From the NCBI GenBank assembly GCA_001687465.1, contig LVLI01000023.1, positions 1 to 64,000 on the forward strand: a stretch of DNA of 64,000 nucleotides, written 5' to 3'. Both the position numbers and the translations under genes were made by a program. Shown in pieces: positions 1-11,000 of the stretch. The first letter of the stretch is position 1; each line of letters starts with the position of its first letter. Under the pieces are notes generated by a model. That model had not been told where the DNA came from and ran no database searches. It saw only the letters and a list, made by a program, of their open reading frames with translations. Origin of the DNA: Halocafeteria seosinensis (taxonomy: Eukaryota; Sar; Bigyra; Bicosoecida).

Positions 1-2767
1 AAGAACGGTAAGTTCGATGGCTTTCCTTGTTTTCTCTGTCGTAGCGGTGCTCAAGGGGACATGAAACTACAAAAAGGTTTAGCTGTTCTTGTTGGAACAC
101 TCAAAGGGGACAAAGAACTACAAAAAAGGTATCGGTCGTTCGTATGTGCGTGGATGCAGAGGAAGACCCCAGCACAACGTCTAAACGACCACCTAAAACG
201 GATGCACTACTCGAGTGGGTTAAGGAAGAAGAAGGAATCCCAGAAGAGACTAAAGAAGTATGTATCCGCGAGATTGAAAAGCGTGGCTTGGAATTTGGGG
301 AACCCCCATTCAATACCGAAGAAAACGCAAAGAACTTCTTCGCAAGCCTTTTAGGCGAAAAGAACTGGAAGACAGATAACTTGGGCGCACTTGCTTATCG
401 GGAAAGCAAGAAATACTTAGGTATGTATCGAGGAATCGACGAGTAGAAGAGCTGTGGTTTGAATCCTGATCCAATTGTCGCGCGTCTTGCTTGTGTGCAG
501 AAGATGGCAGTGAGAGAACGGGGCGAAAGCGCCAACGTGAAGAAACACAAGGTATGTTGACTTGGAAAATATATGGTGTAGATGAGGAAGAGAAAACAAG
601 CGTGAGAAGGGATGGAACGGGGTGCTCTGATGTAGTAATAATGATATGCTGTGTCAAGGTGATACGATGATGCACAAAGGGAAAGGTGTACCGTGAGAAG
701 TCTTTCCGTCGGCTCTACAGTGGAATATCAAAGCAGGGCTTCAGATGGAGGGAGATATTATTGTGGTTTTACTATTATCTGATCTGTATCGCTATCCTCT
801 TTCCTTGCAGGCGGGGACTCAGGACCGAGCTCAGCAGGTAAGTAAACGTTGAGAATTTAAAGCGGAAATCTCTGGAGTACAAAGATACTGCTGCTAGGAT
901 TTTATTCGTCATTCACCATATTGTTGTTCTTGTTCTAATTGGTCTTCTGTTCGGCCCATGATCAGAGGGATGCAGTCGGGTTCAACAGCTCGTGGACAAG
1001 CTCGTGGCTATACAACCTACAGCGAACAATGGAACCCAGGTCTTGGAAGGTTGCTGGCTTCCTGGGAAACAAATGATTGGAAAGGGAATTTTTGTGCGGA
1101 GGGAATATGCTGCATTGTTTAGTGTCATTAAGCAAAGTCCTAAATACTTGTTTTCCATCGAAGGTGTTCCGGGTATTGGAAAGTCCATGATGATCCCTTA
1201 CGTTGTTTGGAGGCTTCTTCATGCGCCAGAGGGTAAGCCTTCGGGCATATGCCTCCGCTTGATGCATGCACGGCGGTTCTTCCGTATTGACACTCGTTCT
1301 AATGTTGTGTCTTTGATCGATGAATATGGTGTTCAGGAGGGGGACTGGTTTTTGTATGACGGGGGTGCTAGGGACGACATACGAACTATAGCGCATAGCG
1401 CTGACTATCGACAGGTGAAACTAATCTTGTTTATATCACCGCGACGATCTAATCGAGATAGTTGCTTTGTACCGAAAGGCCTAAACAGAAAAATTATGTC
1501 TCCTTATACGCTTAAAGAACTTGCCAAATTACACTTAATGGTGTATGCCGAGCAAGGGCTCACGGCACATTCCGTTGAAGAACGGTACAGAAGGATTGGT
1601 GGCGTACCGAGATACATATTTGAGGAGCCACAACTGATTGATGCTATGGTGGATGGCGCTGTGAGGGGAGTAAATCCATTGGACGTGATGGAAGACACTG
1701 GCGACCTTGGCTATGTGACTATTGGCGAAAGAGAAGAAAAAGTGACGTTTAAGGCGGTACAATTTTGGCACCGCAAGGGGGATGACACGTATAGTTACGA
1801 ATTTGGCAGAGCGAGGTATGCTTCTTAGGAAATTATGGACAGACTGTTGAATAAATGGGATGCGATGGAGTGGAAGAGAGTCTTGGACGTAATTTTCAAG
1901 AGTGTGGGAAACGCTTACCTTCGTGGAAGATATTTCGAGGGGGCTATGCACAAATTGATCCCGCAGCGCGCTTCTAAAGCCCCTCTTCGTGAATTTCCAA
2001 ACGTTGTCAAGCTGGTTTACGGGGATTATGGATGGGAACAAAAGGCCAAGGAGTCAACTCTCTTTCTGCCAACAAGCAAGGAAGAAAAAATTTTTGGTAC
2101 TAAAATTGACAATGTAGTTGCGAAGGCGATTAATGTTCGCGAGAACGGGTTTGATGGTGTTTACGGCAAACCTACGATGAAGATGTTTGAAACAGTGGAT
2201 GCTATCCTTGTTACGAGTGCTATGGCAGGCAATGTGTCCCAGCTTCCACTTCTGCTTTTTCAATACACCGTTTCTAAACGTCATACGTTGAAGATGGCAG
2301 GAGTTTATAGTCTATGGAAGCAAGTGCGCCACCACTACAAAGTAGGTCGTGGATACCGGTATCCTCATTTCTACTTCATGGTCCCTCAGTATCAACGCAT
2401 CTTCCTCCCTAATGCTCCGAAATACTCGAAGAAGGAAAAAAAGGAAGAGAAAGCATTGTTCAAGAAGATGACGTTCCACGTAGTTTTCGTTGACAGAGGT
2501 AAGCCTCCCAACGAGGAGTAACAGCAGCAGAAGTAATGAGCGTGCGCATCATGTACTTCGTATGTTTTGCTTTTCCTTGCAGATATGCTTTCTCCAGAGT
2601 TTGAAGACCAGCTGCCGGGAGAAATCGACGAGAGTGACGAGTCAGCCGATGAAATGGGTGAAGGGACAGAATATGACACGGGAGAAGAGACGGATAGCGA
2701 ATCGGATGAATCGGAAGATACAGAGGATAATAGGAAGATGCGAATAAAGAGTCGGCGGAAGAGATGA
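1..2767 (+). CDS. Crinkler/RHS-like P-loop NTPase fused to a nuclease-like domain; 5' end outside window
   Basis: Exons read as 1-7, 160-420, 501-551, 811-837, 966-2498 and 2583-2767. All junctions agree in phase and the total is 688 codons. The first visible exons carry a basic stretch (GRKRQR) that could be a nuclear signal. The 966 exon holds a Walker A motif (GVPGIGKS, nt about 1164-1187) and, near nt 1600, the GGVPR signature of Crinkler/RHS NTPases. Further on comes FDGVYGKP...FETVDAI...LFQYTVS..H (nt about 2150-2285), which resembles the restriction-endonuclease-fold domain fused to such NTPases, with Q in the usual ExK position. The C terminus is a strongly acidic D/E/S tail. In the known family these proteins act as secreted effectors or transposon-linked proteins; the role here is unknown. 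An in-frame TAG at 1826-1828 splits the frame unless a weak 72-nt intron (1757-1828, donor GTACAA) is removed, so the gene may be a pseudogene. Confidence 0.75.
50..130. repeat. Tandem near-copy inside the first intron
   Basis: A segment of about 30 bp at 50-78 (CTCAAGGGGACATGAAAC, continuing to AAAAAGGT) recurs at 100-130 with a few changes. Both copies lie inside the intron 8-159 of the Crinkler/RHS-like gene, so this is a local intronic duplication without coding meaning. Confidence 0.6.
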
Positions 2768-2953
2768 CTCTATAGTGCGCCCTACACGCCGTGCATAAAC
2801 AATACTTATACACCCTCCCGCATAAGCGGTTAGGCTTAGTCTCCCAAACCAACGCATACCTTTATATGACACGCTCTTACGTACTTCTGGTGCATGTCGG
2901 AGACCCCACTTGATACAGCATTCACGTATGTCCACGATAGACAAACACTTATT

Positions 2954-3341
2954 TGACAGATAGACCACCGGCAGGGCAGTTGACCGCATCCTCTTAACGA
3001 GGACCCGTGTTAACCAGCGACGTGCCCGCTGTTCCTGCAGGAGATGCGAAACTTCCGCATGCTGATGACGGCGAAACTGTCAGTCACCGTGTCACGTTGA
3101 TGCGCCACGACGTGAAGATGTTGGACCGGTCCCGGATGGGGTTCACCCCTACTGTACATGTATAGCAGACACGTCTTCCGGTAGGAACAGTACCAATACA
3201 CACCCCCTGCAGCCTTGCTGACATGTGCCATGGCCCATGAGGGAACGCAACACTGGCTTTGCTAAGGAGGCATCGGGGGAGGCGCCACGCGTGCGCCAAC
3301 GAAGTCAGGATTACTGACAAGGTTCAGTCCGGGAGCAGAAC
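2954..3341. repeat. Dispersed repeat, copy 1
   Basis: This stretch matches 4237-4420 in several blocks: GACCGCATCCTCTTAACGAG, CAGCCTTGCTGACATG, GAGGCATCGGGGGAGG and ACTGACAAGG(T/C)TCAGTC. Copy 1 carries about 195 bp of extra sequence (roughly 3020-3210) that copy 2 lacks. No gene is supported between 2768 and 3516 apart from short open frames belonging to the repeat. Confidence 0.7.
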
Positions 3342-3516
3342 TGCCGCAGCGACGAAATGTGGTACTACAATCTGGGCTATGTTGACGAAACTGAGGTGAA
3401 AGGAACTCCTGGGGCGCCACCTCCCACGTTAGGTGGCTGCATGTCAACGGACACAACTGCTTCGTCTAGACCAACACTTACAGTACCATCTTAGCTGCGC
3501 TCCTGCAACCGGTCCT

Positions 3517-4023
3517 CAGGGTTTGAAATTTGCGGGTATCGGTTACCCGCGGGCGGGTATGCGGGTAAAGTCCGATGTTGAAGCTTCCCAATTTTAGCCG
3601 ACTAGAGCCATTAGAACTCTATTTTTCAAGCATTCTCGTAATTTTATGCCTAATACGGTACCATATACGTGATTTCCGCCGTACAACACGGGTATTTGAG
3701 GAGTCTCCGAGTCTTGCAACTTTGTAGCTTTTTGCTTCACAAACAGCCACTCGGCTGAACTCCGTTGACTCGTGTGTACTGATCCTGCCATTTAGCGAGA
3801 TTAAAGGGCATGATGAAACCAAAACGTTGTATTTAGGGTGTATTTGTGCTGATATGGACTTACACATGGTTAGAATTGCGAAAACACCAAAACTTTCTTC
3901 AAATATTCACTATACCCGCATACCCGCAATACCCGCAAAGTTTGAGCGCGGGCGGGTGCGGGTAAGTATACCCGCGAGCTCGTGGTTGCGGGTCGCGGGT
4001 ATACCCGCGGATTTCAAACCCTG
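3517..4023. mobile_element. Approx. 507-bp non-autonomous element with terminal inverted repeats (hAT/MITE-like)
   Basis: The left end starts CAGGGTTTGAAAT and the right end finishes ATTTCAAACCCTG, a perfect 13-bp inverted repeat. Just inside both ends are clusters of GCGGGTA / TACCCGC repeats that would fold back on each other. The flanks share CCGGTCCT on the left (3509-3516) and CCGGCGGTCCT on the right (4025-4035), which could be an 8-bp target duplication altered by a 3-bp insertion. An 8-bp duplication and CAGGG ends are typical of hAT transposons. The element has no transposase frame, so it would be a passive derivative. The repeat structure is directly visible; the family assignment is inference. 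Confidence 0.65.
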
Positions 4024-4969
4024 CCCGGCGGTCCTGGCCTGTATTCTTATATCCATCCTCGTCATCCTCCTCACCGGACTCTACTACTATGTCATTCGTA
4101 AGTATGAAAAGTAAATACTGAAATACCTTTGTTGGTATGTTGTCTGTTGTTTCTTCGTTCGTATTGCTCGAATTTGAGGAGGTGAAAATTTCTAGACTGG
4201 AGCTGAACGCTTGGTTGAAATACAGTACACACACACACCGGCCGGGAAGTTGACCGCATCCTCTTAACGAGGAGCGGTATGCGCCCGTGTTAAGCAGCAG
4301 CCTTGCTGACATGCGCCGTGAGGGAACACAGCACTGGTTAAGCTCAGGAGGCATCGGGGGAGGAGCCATGCCTGCGCCCACGATGTCAGAGGTACCGACA
4401 AGGCTCAGTCTGGCAGGAGAGGACCCAGAGCCTGCCCCAGCGGCGCCAACGCCAAGACCGGTTGCAGCAGCGCAGGCAGGATGAAGTGTTGTTTCCGACG
4501 CAACAGTTGTGACCAAAGACAAGCCTCCACCTGACGCGGGAGGGGGCTCCCCAGAAATTCCGTCCACCTCATTTTCGTCATCATAGCCCAGATTAAAGTA
4601 CATCTCCTGCTCGAGATCGAAGAAGGTGCAGCTACCCAGGTCTTTCTGAAGCCACGCATTCTCTGTGAATGTACATTTTTCGACAAGGATTTTATCTAGT
4701 GTATATGAATATCTTCTTTCAGGTTCCCCTCGACTCGTGTTCCGTCTTGTGGGAGCTTGTCCCACGGTCGCAGAGTAGCTGCTGGTGCTTTCTCCCCGTT
4801 GACCTGATCTTCGTATTGAGTGCGATGGGCGACCGCGGTCTTGGGTGGCCTTGCGTGATGTCGCGCTGGTCCGTAGTCGGCCCCGGCCGCGTGGCTTTCT
4901 ACTTGCGGACTCTGCATTTCTTTCTCTTCTGCTCTGCATTGGAGATATACTTGCCATGCCTGCGCCCAC
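3899..4969 (-). other. Long open frame across the repeat tract, 356 codons, doubtful gene
   Basis: The frame runs uninterrupted through repeat copy 2 and into the right half of the inverted-repeat element. Its N-terminal half is Arg/Ser-rich, then comes EMYFNLGYDDENEV, a Pro/Gly/Ala-rich stretch and GAGMAPPPMPP. The last 45 or so codons come from transposon sequence, so the C terminus at least is artificial. Related wording (DIVGAG, APPPMPP) recurs at 3282-3319 and 35872-35901. It may be a decayed gene of a repeat family or simply an open frame in repeat DNA. No known domain was recognised. Confidence 0.25.
4237..4640. repeat. Dispersed repeat, copy 2, with an inverted coding-like piece
   Basis: 4237-4420 matches copy 1 at 2954-3341. 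The adjoining piece 4542-4610, read on the minus strand, gives EMYFNLGYDDENEV. Its relative in copy 1 (3352-3414) reads EMWYYNLGYVDETEV on the plus strand, so that part is inverted between the copies. A third partial copy of the MPAPT(V/M)S(G/E)VP block sits at 4953-4985. Confidence 0.65.
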
Positions 4970-5048
4970 GGTGTCAGGGGTACCGTTAAGCTACCAAGGA
5001 AAGGCGGTAAGGGAATCTGGTGTATTCTCACGACACATGTATGGTAAA

Positions 5049-5130
5049 CACACACACACATGCGACAGATAGCCCACCGGCCAGGAAGTTGACTGAACAC
5101 ACACACACAAATGTGACAGATAGCCCATGG
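5049..5130. repeat. CA-rich mini-repeat with GACAGATAG(A/C)CCA block
   Basis: Two tandem copies of (AC)n followed by GACAGATAGCCCA lie here. The same block precedes both dispersed repeat copies, near 2955 and, in eroded form, near 4230. It looks like the edge of the dispersed repeat family. Confidence 0.55.
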
Positions 5131-5190
5131 TAAGCAATGTGGCCACTATGGCATTGCCGCTCTTTCTTCGAAATCCTTTCAATCATCTAA

Positions 5191-5248
5191 GGGGCATTGA
5201 TTGACAACTCAAACTGCTACATTAACCACTGCTGTACTTACTTCATGT
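5191..5248. repeat. Dispersed repeat of about 55 bp, copy 1
   Basis: The core GACAACTCAAACTGCT, followed by AACCACTGCTG and CTTACTTCATGT, is shared with 6882-6931. Both copies sit just past or at the 3' end of a minus-strand gene (5295 and 6853), so they could be a shared 3'-end sequence or a small mobile repeat. Confidence 0.6.
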
Positions 5249-5294
5249 CAATCTCAACATGCACGGAAATGCCCGCTTCGGCGGCCCCGCTTAC

Positions 5295-5813
5295 CTAGTA
5301 CCCTAGTACGTAGTCATCGTAGTAGTAGTAGTCATCGTCATCGTCGTAATCATCAGCAGTTACAGAAATTGACACTATCGTGATGATCAAAATACAGGAA
5401 GAGAGTGCGAGACCAAGGCCCCATCCCTTCAGGAAGGACCTTTGGTCGTTTACACCCGCCAATCCAAGTAGTCCGAAGAGTCCGCAACAAAGACCAAGAA
5501 TGAACCCCATACAGAAGTTGTCTTCGCGCGGATTTGCATTTACGAGTAGAGGGGTTGTATACCATGGGGCTTGAGGAGCTACAGCTACCATTGGTTGCCC
5601 ACTCAAGGAAACGTATCCAACCGGCGCTTCGCCGTAAGCAACTCCTGTGTGTGGGTAATAATAGCCAGGACCTGGAGGCATGTACTGTGCAGTATAGCAA
5701 TACGTATATACAGATGATGATATTTGGTTCGACCCTCCTTCAGCCGAGGATTGGGGATCATCGGGATCCAGCGCCAAGTCCTTGTACGGATGCTGGTCGC
5801 CACCTTGTTCCAT
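5295..5813 (-). CDS. Two-span membrane protein with Pro/Tyr-rich head and Asp/Tyr tail
   Basis: An intronless frame of 172 codons starts at an ATG. Residues 1-85 are rich in Pro, Tyr and Gly (PPGPGYYYPHTG and similar). Two hydrophobic segments follow, one rich in Gly and Cys (FCMGFILGLCCGLFGLLGL, about residues 100-118) and one ending ILIITIVSIS (about 131-150). The C terminus is a low-complexity D/Y stretch encoded by GTAGTCATC-type repeats. This is the layout of small Pro/Tyr-rich tetraspan-like or proline-rich membrane proteins seen in many protists, but no named family was recognised. The next minus-strand gene upstream starts at 7628. Confidence 0.65.
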   Translation of the reverse strand: MEQGGDQHPYKDLALDPDDPQSSAEGGSNQISSSVYTYCYTAQYMPPGPGYYYPHTGVAYGEAPVGYVSLSGQPMVAVAPQAPWYTTPLLVNANPREDNFCMGFILGLCCGLFGLLGLAGVNDQRSFLKGWGLGLALSSCILIITIVSISVTADDYDDDDDYYYYDDYVLGY

Positions 5814-5819
5814 TGTCGA

Positions 5820-6850
5820 ACACTTTGTCGTCTCAAGTTACTATACCCAGCACTCACTAGAGGAGCGTATAACACAGCTACAAAGACTTATGTTTCCTCT
5901 CTCTAACTCCTTCGTGGGCGATATACGTGTTCATATGCTATACTGGCCAATATAATCTGTCACATTTGTGTATGTATGTATATGTATACTGTACCCGGAG
6001 TCGCAGTATACAATAGCGGCTATTCCCTATCCGTACACCGTACTCGTTCTTCCCCCGTACAAGCAGAGTTGTTCTTGCGTAATTGAAGAGAGAAACGCAG
6101 TAAAATGTATGTTCTTTCCTATACCCGATTTAACGATCGTTGCATGGTATGGAAACGAGACAATGCCGTTGATTTCGCGCAGTTGAACCGTCCGCACCGC
6201 AATTGAACGCACGCACATGCATTGAAGATAAGAGGACGTGACCGCAATTGTGGAGACAAACCTGGATCATCCCAATTAACGTCGCTGTTGATGTAGTTGC
6301 TGATAATGGTTTCGATGACCGTTTCAACAGGGTAACATCTAGCGTTTACCTGTGAGTGTGTGGCAGCGTTAATTGCACTGCCAGGGAGGGCCGAGCTCAC
6401 TAGCAACAAGTCCCGCCTTTCGGCAGCAAAGAGGGGTGTACGCACATACTGTGTATGTAATTCCCTAAGGGCAAAAGGGTCTTTTATCCACGTTTCTCTA
6501 ATCCGCTAGCCCTTGATAAAACTCTACTACTATCGTCTGCCAGCCAAGCTACATATTCAGCATGACGTCTTCAACCCAAAATCTAACGTTGTCGGACGAC
6601 AATAGGGTGGTTTCAATGATTCGAATTGTTGTACAGCGCTAGTTGCGACGCATTTGCAGCGGGATTGTCTGGGCTCAAAAGGCTAGGCTACTCATTAAGA
6701 AGATCCTATTGGAAACTTGGTATACGGTGGCACCCTATTTCACTTTCTCCCCACGTCTTGAATCATCAAAAGCATGTCTGCCACTTTGAAGAGCAGCTTC
6801 TGGACGCACCATTCGACGTCATAATTCTTACGTTTCCCGCACCATTCCAA
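5820..6850. other. Intergenic tract, no gene seen
   Basis: Between the Pro/Tyr-rich protein and the end of the next minus-strand gene, the short open frames on both strands overlap each other and show no domain, no convincing start and no splice-linked continuation. Confidence 0.5.
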
Positions 6851-6852
6851 CT

Positions 6853-7628
6853 CTATCTGCATCCATCCATGTAAGGAAGGAATTGACAACTCAAACTGCT
6901 TAGTTTAACCACTGCTGGGCTTACTTCATGTGTAGAATCTCCATTGGTCTCATCGTGCTGAAAACTGCCCGAAGTTCCGACTCGAGTGAGTTCATACTTG
7001 ATCTCATCCTGGATCCCAAGTGGTCGGAAAGGAATGCTTCTCCAACCCTTGTCTCCGCTCAGATCAGTACTTACTTTGTGAACAAATGTATACCTGGTCT
7101 TCTTACGAACGAGGTCTGGCTCACCTTCATCCCCATTGAGCTTTTGTTTTCGTTCCTTTTGCAAACTAAACCGGAGGACGCGATCCAGCGAGTGAACCAG
7201 CATGTCCTCAGCTCCATAAACTCTTTCCTTCGTGATAATCACGGGATCCTTGCTTTCCTCGAACGTGACTCGCTTACGTTTGCCAGAACTTATCAGTTGA
7301 TTCGATGACAAAATGACTTGACCAGTGCTGCTGGTATCGATACCAACTGTTGTGTCATGCGTGAAATCCACCCTACGGGGTTCCGTCGTAACTGGTTCAA
7401 CACCGCTTCGAAAATAAGCTTACAATATGGTATAGACATCGGGAAACCGTGTACTTCCAATTCGTATGTTTCTTTGTCCCTCTCCCTGCAGGTCCAGCGA
7501 ATCATAGTTCGGGCAGAATTCCACGCTTTCCAAGTCACATACTCTCGAAACCATTTCGGCAAGAACCCATCCGTTTCGCTCTTTAGAGCTTTATAAATCC
7601 TGAAGACACTTAGAGCCGACCAAGTCAT
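6853..7628 (-). CDS. Hypothetical basic protein with an RVxF-type motif
   Basis: Two exons, 7628-7424 and 7346-6853, are joined by a 77-bp intron with a GTAAGC donor and ACAACAG acceptor. The spliced frame has 233 codons. The N-terminal exon is rich in Trp and aromatic residues (FLPKWFREYVTWKAW). The second exon is charged and holds KRKRVTF, which fits a nuclear localisation patch overlapping a protein phosphatase 1 docking motif (RVxF). The motif is short and its meaning is inference. No enzyme domain is visible. The gene is divergent from the kinesin gene, with about 430 bp between the starts. The second dispersed-repeat copy overlaps its 3' end. Confidence 0.5.
6882..6931. repeat. Dispersed repeat of about 55 bp, copy 2
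   Basis: It matches 5191-5248 in the blocks GACAACTCAAACTGCT, TTAACCACTGCTG and CTTACTTCATGTG. This copy falls within the last codons of the minus-strand gene, so the repeat supplies part of that protein's C terminus or the gene end is misjudged. Confidence 0.55.
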
Positions 7629-8059
7629 CCATCTATCCTTGGCTTGGAAAGGACCGCATACTCTTTATGACGGTGCTGATGTGATGATGAGTGGCTGCCC
7701 TTCTCATTTGCCACATACATAACATAGGAAGATGTTTGGTCTTTCATAAAAAATTCTTTACACTTCGAGCCTATATACAGAGCATTGTTCCACAAAGAAG
7801 CCTATTAAGTACCAAAACACCCCCGGCAATTATCACAAATCGCGGTCCGGCAATTTTCACAACCTGAGATATCAAGTTCATTTAACCTTTCCTTCAATAC
7901 AACTTCACTTTCATGAAAGTTTCATCCTTAAAGTTCAAACTTCCCCCCAACTCTGAACTTCACAAACCCTACGGGCTTTACTCCACTCGCATTCCTTCAT
8001 TTGTATAGTTAGACATCCCTTCCTTGGTGAATGCGGTATTTCCATCCCATGCGCATGTC

Positions 8060-11000
8060 ATGGCGTCGAAATCTCTACCGCCGAAATATGGCCATACAGG
8101 GGGCAATGGGGTTCAACGTTCGTCAACCATTTCGGCCTTCGCCAGATTGCGACCGCTGATTACAGGCGATACAGATGGTCCCCAGGCACAAACAGGGTAT
8201 CAATCGACGGCCAAGAGAAAGAATAAGGCGGACGGGAAAGAATCCGAAGAGGGATGTGTATCAGTAGATGATGCGAACAAGGTAAAATCCAATGCTACTT
8301 CAACTTGGTGCATGTTTTTGAACATTTCATTGAGTACTCTGTTAGTGCAGACGTTGACCGTCATTGGGCCCGATTACCAAAGCAAACCTCTGACGTCGAG
8401 CAAAGCCCCGGGCTCTGAAAGTGACGGAGAGGGGAATGGTGGCCCACCAACGGAAACGGACGCTTCGCTGACATCTGATGGAAAACAATCATTTACGTTT
8501 GCTTTGAATGGTACCCTCCACGATTGTTCCCAGGAACATGTGTTCGACTCGATTGCCCGCGACATTTGCGACAGTGTCCTGGAAGGCTACAATGGTACGA
8601 CGTGAAGCATCACTTGTCCAGGTTGTCGACAAAGGATCATGTTTTGTTTATTTCAGGTACACTTTTGGCGTATGGACAAACGGGCGCAGGGAAGACTTAT
8701 AGCATGGTATGTGAACAATGGCAAATTTTATGTAAATTTCCCCGTTTTTAGTCCTCTCATGAATATGTTGAAACTGTCCTGGCAGACGGGTGGGGCTGCT
8801 GCGTCGTTCGAAGAGCGCGGTGTGGTTCCTCGAGCAATGTCTTATATGTTTCGTAAAGTAAGGTCTTACGTAGACAAGAACACTGTTTTAGGTGTTACCC
8901 TCCAGCTTTGTGCGCTTCGTCTCGTACTGGTATATACAGCTTGGATTGTCGGCAGTTTCCGATCGTAATGATGACGCCGGTGGTGACGATGGCGCTGTTG
9001 TTCGCGTCTCGTACGTCGAGATATACAATGAAAAGCCTTATGACCTCCTTTCACTAAAAACGGGGGCTCAAGCGGAACTGAAACCTGGGAAGCTAACGTT
9101 GCTAGAGAACAATAGTGGTAAGCTCCCTTTGGTGGCTACTGAGACTAACAGTTGAATTGCAACTATGTATCGGCGTTGTGCTCAGGGGAGATACTGATCC
9201 GTGGTCTGAAACGACCCGTTGTCAGGAGTGAGTCTGAGGCACTAGAATGGTTTTTCGAAGGAGAAACTAATCGGGCAATAGCTGAGCATGCTCTAAATAA
9301 AGCATCAAGTCGGAGCCACTGTGTTTTTTCTGTATATTTGGAGCGGAAGAGCACCACTGCCGCTGCTGGGAAAGAGGAAGAGACTGAGGCTACTGTGCAT
9401 AGCAAAATGCACTTTGTTGATCTTGCTGGATCGGAGCGAGTATCCAAAACACTTAGCACAGGGGAAACATTAATGGAGGCAAAGCACATAAATAAGTCGC
9501 TTTCGTTCTTGGAGCAAGTTGTTCTTTCCTTGGTTTCGAAGAAGACCCATATACCATACCGAAGTTCGAAGTTGACACACATGCTACAAGATTCGCTGGG
9601 CGGCAACTGTAAAACTCGATTGTTGGCTTGCATACGGAGAGACAAAGTGCATGCGCTGGAAAGCATAGCTACACTACGCTTCGCCACCCGCATGATGCAT
9701 GTTAAAACTAGGCCTGTTCGCAATGTTGTATCTGATTCGGAACAAGGTGTAGATGCCGCTGTTCTGGCCAAATATGAACAAGAAATCAAAGCACTGCGGC
9801 GTGAACTGGCCATGTATGACTCGTTGAACGGTAAGTACCGTAAAATGTATGCGTGTACACTTCACCGATTATAAACTTATTGTTGTTTATTTTCTGCTTT
9901 CAGGAAGGACTGGTGTTTCATACACTCCTCTTGAAGATCCTGAACGAAGTCTTATACGTGAGATGGTGGAGTCATATGCATACAGTCAAGACGAAGATGA
10001 GCGGGAGCAGGCATTTACTCGCTTGATGGGAGTACGTCTATGATGTGTGACGGCTACTGAGCTTGAACCTCTTGAAATGTTGGTTGATTACCCAGGTATC
10101 CACGATACGCCACATCGGATGCGCCTTTGAACAATTTCGTTACTTGCTACGTCATAAAAATCAGGCTGTGGCTAACAACAGCCAGAAGTTGGAAGGCCAG
10201 GAAAGTGACCAATGGGGTGCCTCAGCTGCTGAAACGAAGCAAGTTGCGGCTGGCCAGCGCCGGGCTGATATGGAAGTAGAATCTGTCGGCTCTCAATCTA
10301 ATCCACCCTCTCAAGCCAGCAATCGGCCGGTCTTTTCCCGAGATTCGCAGCTATCAGCGGATGATCCATCTGCTCAATTCAAATACTGGTGTCAGCATGT
10401 TCCTGAAGGAAAGCGATTGCATCAGGACTATACGGAGGTTAAGAAGAATTTAAAGGCGAAAAAAGAAGAAGCCAAGAAACAAGCGACTTTAGTCAATGAA
10501 TGCAAGAAGTGAGTTTGGCATGTTGTCAAATTTTTATCGGTTATTTGAGTCGATTTTCCCCGCTTTGGACGTTTTTCCCTCTCACCTCCACAGACACATT
10601 GATGAATACATGAAAGCTCTTCGACAAGAAGGAAACCTCTCGTCGGAGGAAGAAATGGACCTGACAAGCAAACTAAAAGAGTACAAGGAACAATATCGTA
10701 GTTACTACTCGGACCTGGAAGAAAAGAAGAGCGAATTACAATATCTTTCTGGATCTTCTAATGCAATTAAGTCCAAGATGTTAAGTGCTTACGAAGAATG
10801 GTATGTTCTGATGCATAGGGTCATAGCATTTCATCCTTAGACGAATTCGGGTCGTTGTACCAACAGGTTACGTGGCTCTGAAGAACATGAGAGTGGCACG
10901 GATAGTGAAGCAGGTGAAATTCCGTCTACAGGAAAGCCAGTCGAAACAACATCCAACAGCAGTACTAGTGATGCGCGTCCAGGCGAGAGGAAACCCTATG

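Noticed and set aside
1816-1828. A 13-nt intron (GTATGC...TTAG) removing the TAG in the Crinkler/RHS-like gene
   Set aside because: It is far too short and would shift the reading frame.
6928-7308. Plus-strand frame of 126 codons opposite the RVxF protein
   Set aside because: The minus strand gives a spliced, charged protein with a good start and introns of typical size; the plus frame has no ATG context or domain and is probably its shadow.
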